This document shows, piece after piece, positions 63,870 through 64,000 of a stretch of 64,000 nucleotides of DNA. The DNA is from Dermacentor variabilis. Its lineage: Eukaryota > Arthropoda > Arachnida > Ixodida > Ixodidae. The DNA is taken from contig NC_134569.1 of assembly GCF_050947875.1 (NCBI RefSeq), forward strand, positions 41,663,777-41,727,776, written 5' to 3'. Position numbers and translations under genes: made by a program. How positions within the stretch are numbered: position 1 is the first letter of the stretch; each line of letters starts with the position of its first letter. Under the pieces are notes generated by a model that was not told where the DNA came from, did not search any database, and saw nothing but the letters and a program-made list of their open reading frames with translations.

Positions 63870-64000
63870 AATCATCATCATCATAATAATAATCATCATC
63901 ATCATCTTATGTCCCCTGCAGGACGAAGGCCACTCCCAGCGATCTCCAATTACCAATGCCCTGCGCCAAATAAAATAGAATTAAATTCTGCGGTTTTACG
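63870..64000 (-). mobile_element. 3' end of an RTE-type LINE with (ATC)n tail, running off the window
   Basis: A run of ATC/ATA trinucleotides (63872-63908) is followed by TATGTCCCCTGCAGGACGAA GGCC and then GCGATCTCCAATTACC. This matches the end of the RTE piece at 30380-30440. On the minus strand this is the coding end, a short 3' UTR and a (GAT)n tail. From about 63975 the text departs from the family. Confidence 0.65.

Overview
The window looks like nuclear DNA of an ixodid (hard) tick. The grounds are tRNA-derived SINEs of the tick Ruka type (one intact copy with a 14-bp target duplication), several families of RNase H-bearing LINEs and RTE-type LINEs, long microsatellites, and one host gene split over very large introns. 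There are no bacterial genes, rRNA genes, true tRNA genes or CRISPR arrays. Genus cannot be read from the sequence with confidence.

Host gene. The only host gene I can support is a beaten-path (beat) family immunoglobulin-domain gene on the minus strand. Four exons fall in the window: 51065-51270 and 34079-34214 (first Ig domain), then 9253-9386 and 3725-3932 (second Ig domain). All have GT/AG borders and mutually consistent phases (0, 1, 0), separated by introns of about 16.8, 24.7 and 5.3 kb. The signal-peptide exon (beyond 51270) and the C-terminal exon (below 3725) were not found. Almost everything else lies inside or beside these introns.

Mobile DNA. The main element is a complete, apparently very young LTR retrotransposon at 40941-47728: 729-bp LTRs that look identical, a 4-bp target duplication, and one 1496-codon gag-pol. 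Its pol order is protease-integrase-reverse transcriptase-RNase H, with integrase before RT, and its capsid resembles the SCAN domain. This is the arrangement of the Gmr1-like branch of Ty3/gypsy. It sits inside the RT of an older CR1/L2-like LINE (about 39900-48923), which was also hit by a small MITE (40541-40689). A second nest is at 30345-32860, where a plus-strand LINE split a minus-strand RTE-type LINE and left a duplication of about 13 bp.

Other regions. 1-3700: a LINE 3' end and a 480-bp tetranucleotide array. 14.7-16.4 kb: dispersed repeats and a 624-bp foldback element. 17.2-18.4 kb: a frameshifted gypsy integrase. 19.1-28.4 kb: SINEs, LTR pieces, a GC-rich block, a 38-bp palindrome, gag and RNase H fragments. 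37-38.3 kb: a solo LTR and a SINE. 49-50.9 kb: an LTR piece, a SINE and a LINE tail. 54.9-64 kb: a SINE, two LINE RNase H fragments, microsatellites, another MITE and an RTE 3' end. The gag-pol element is antisense to the beat gene, so its poly(A) signal does not face beat transcription.
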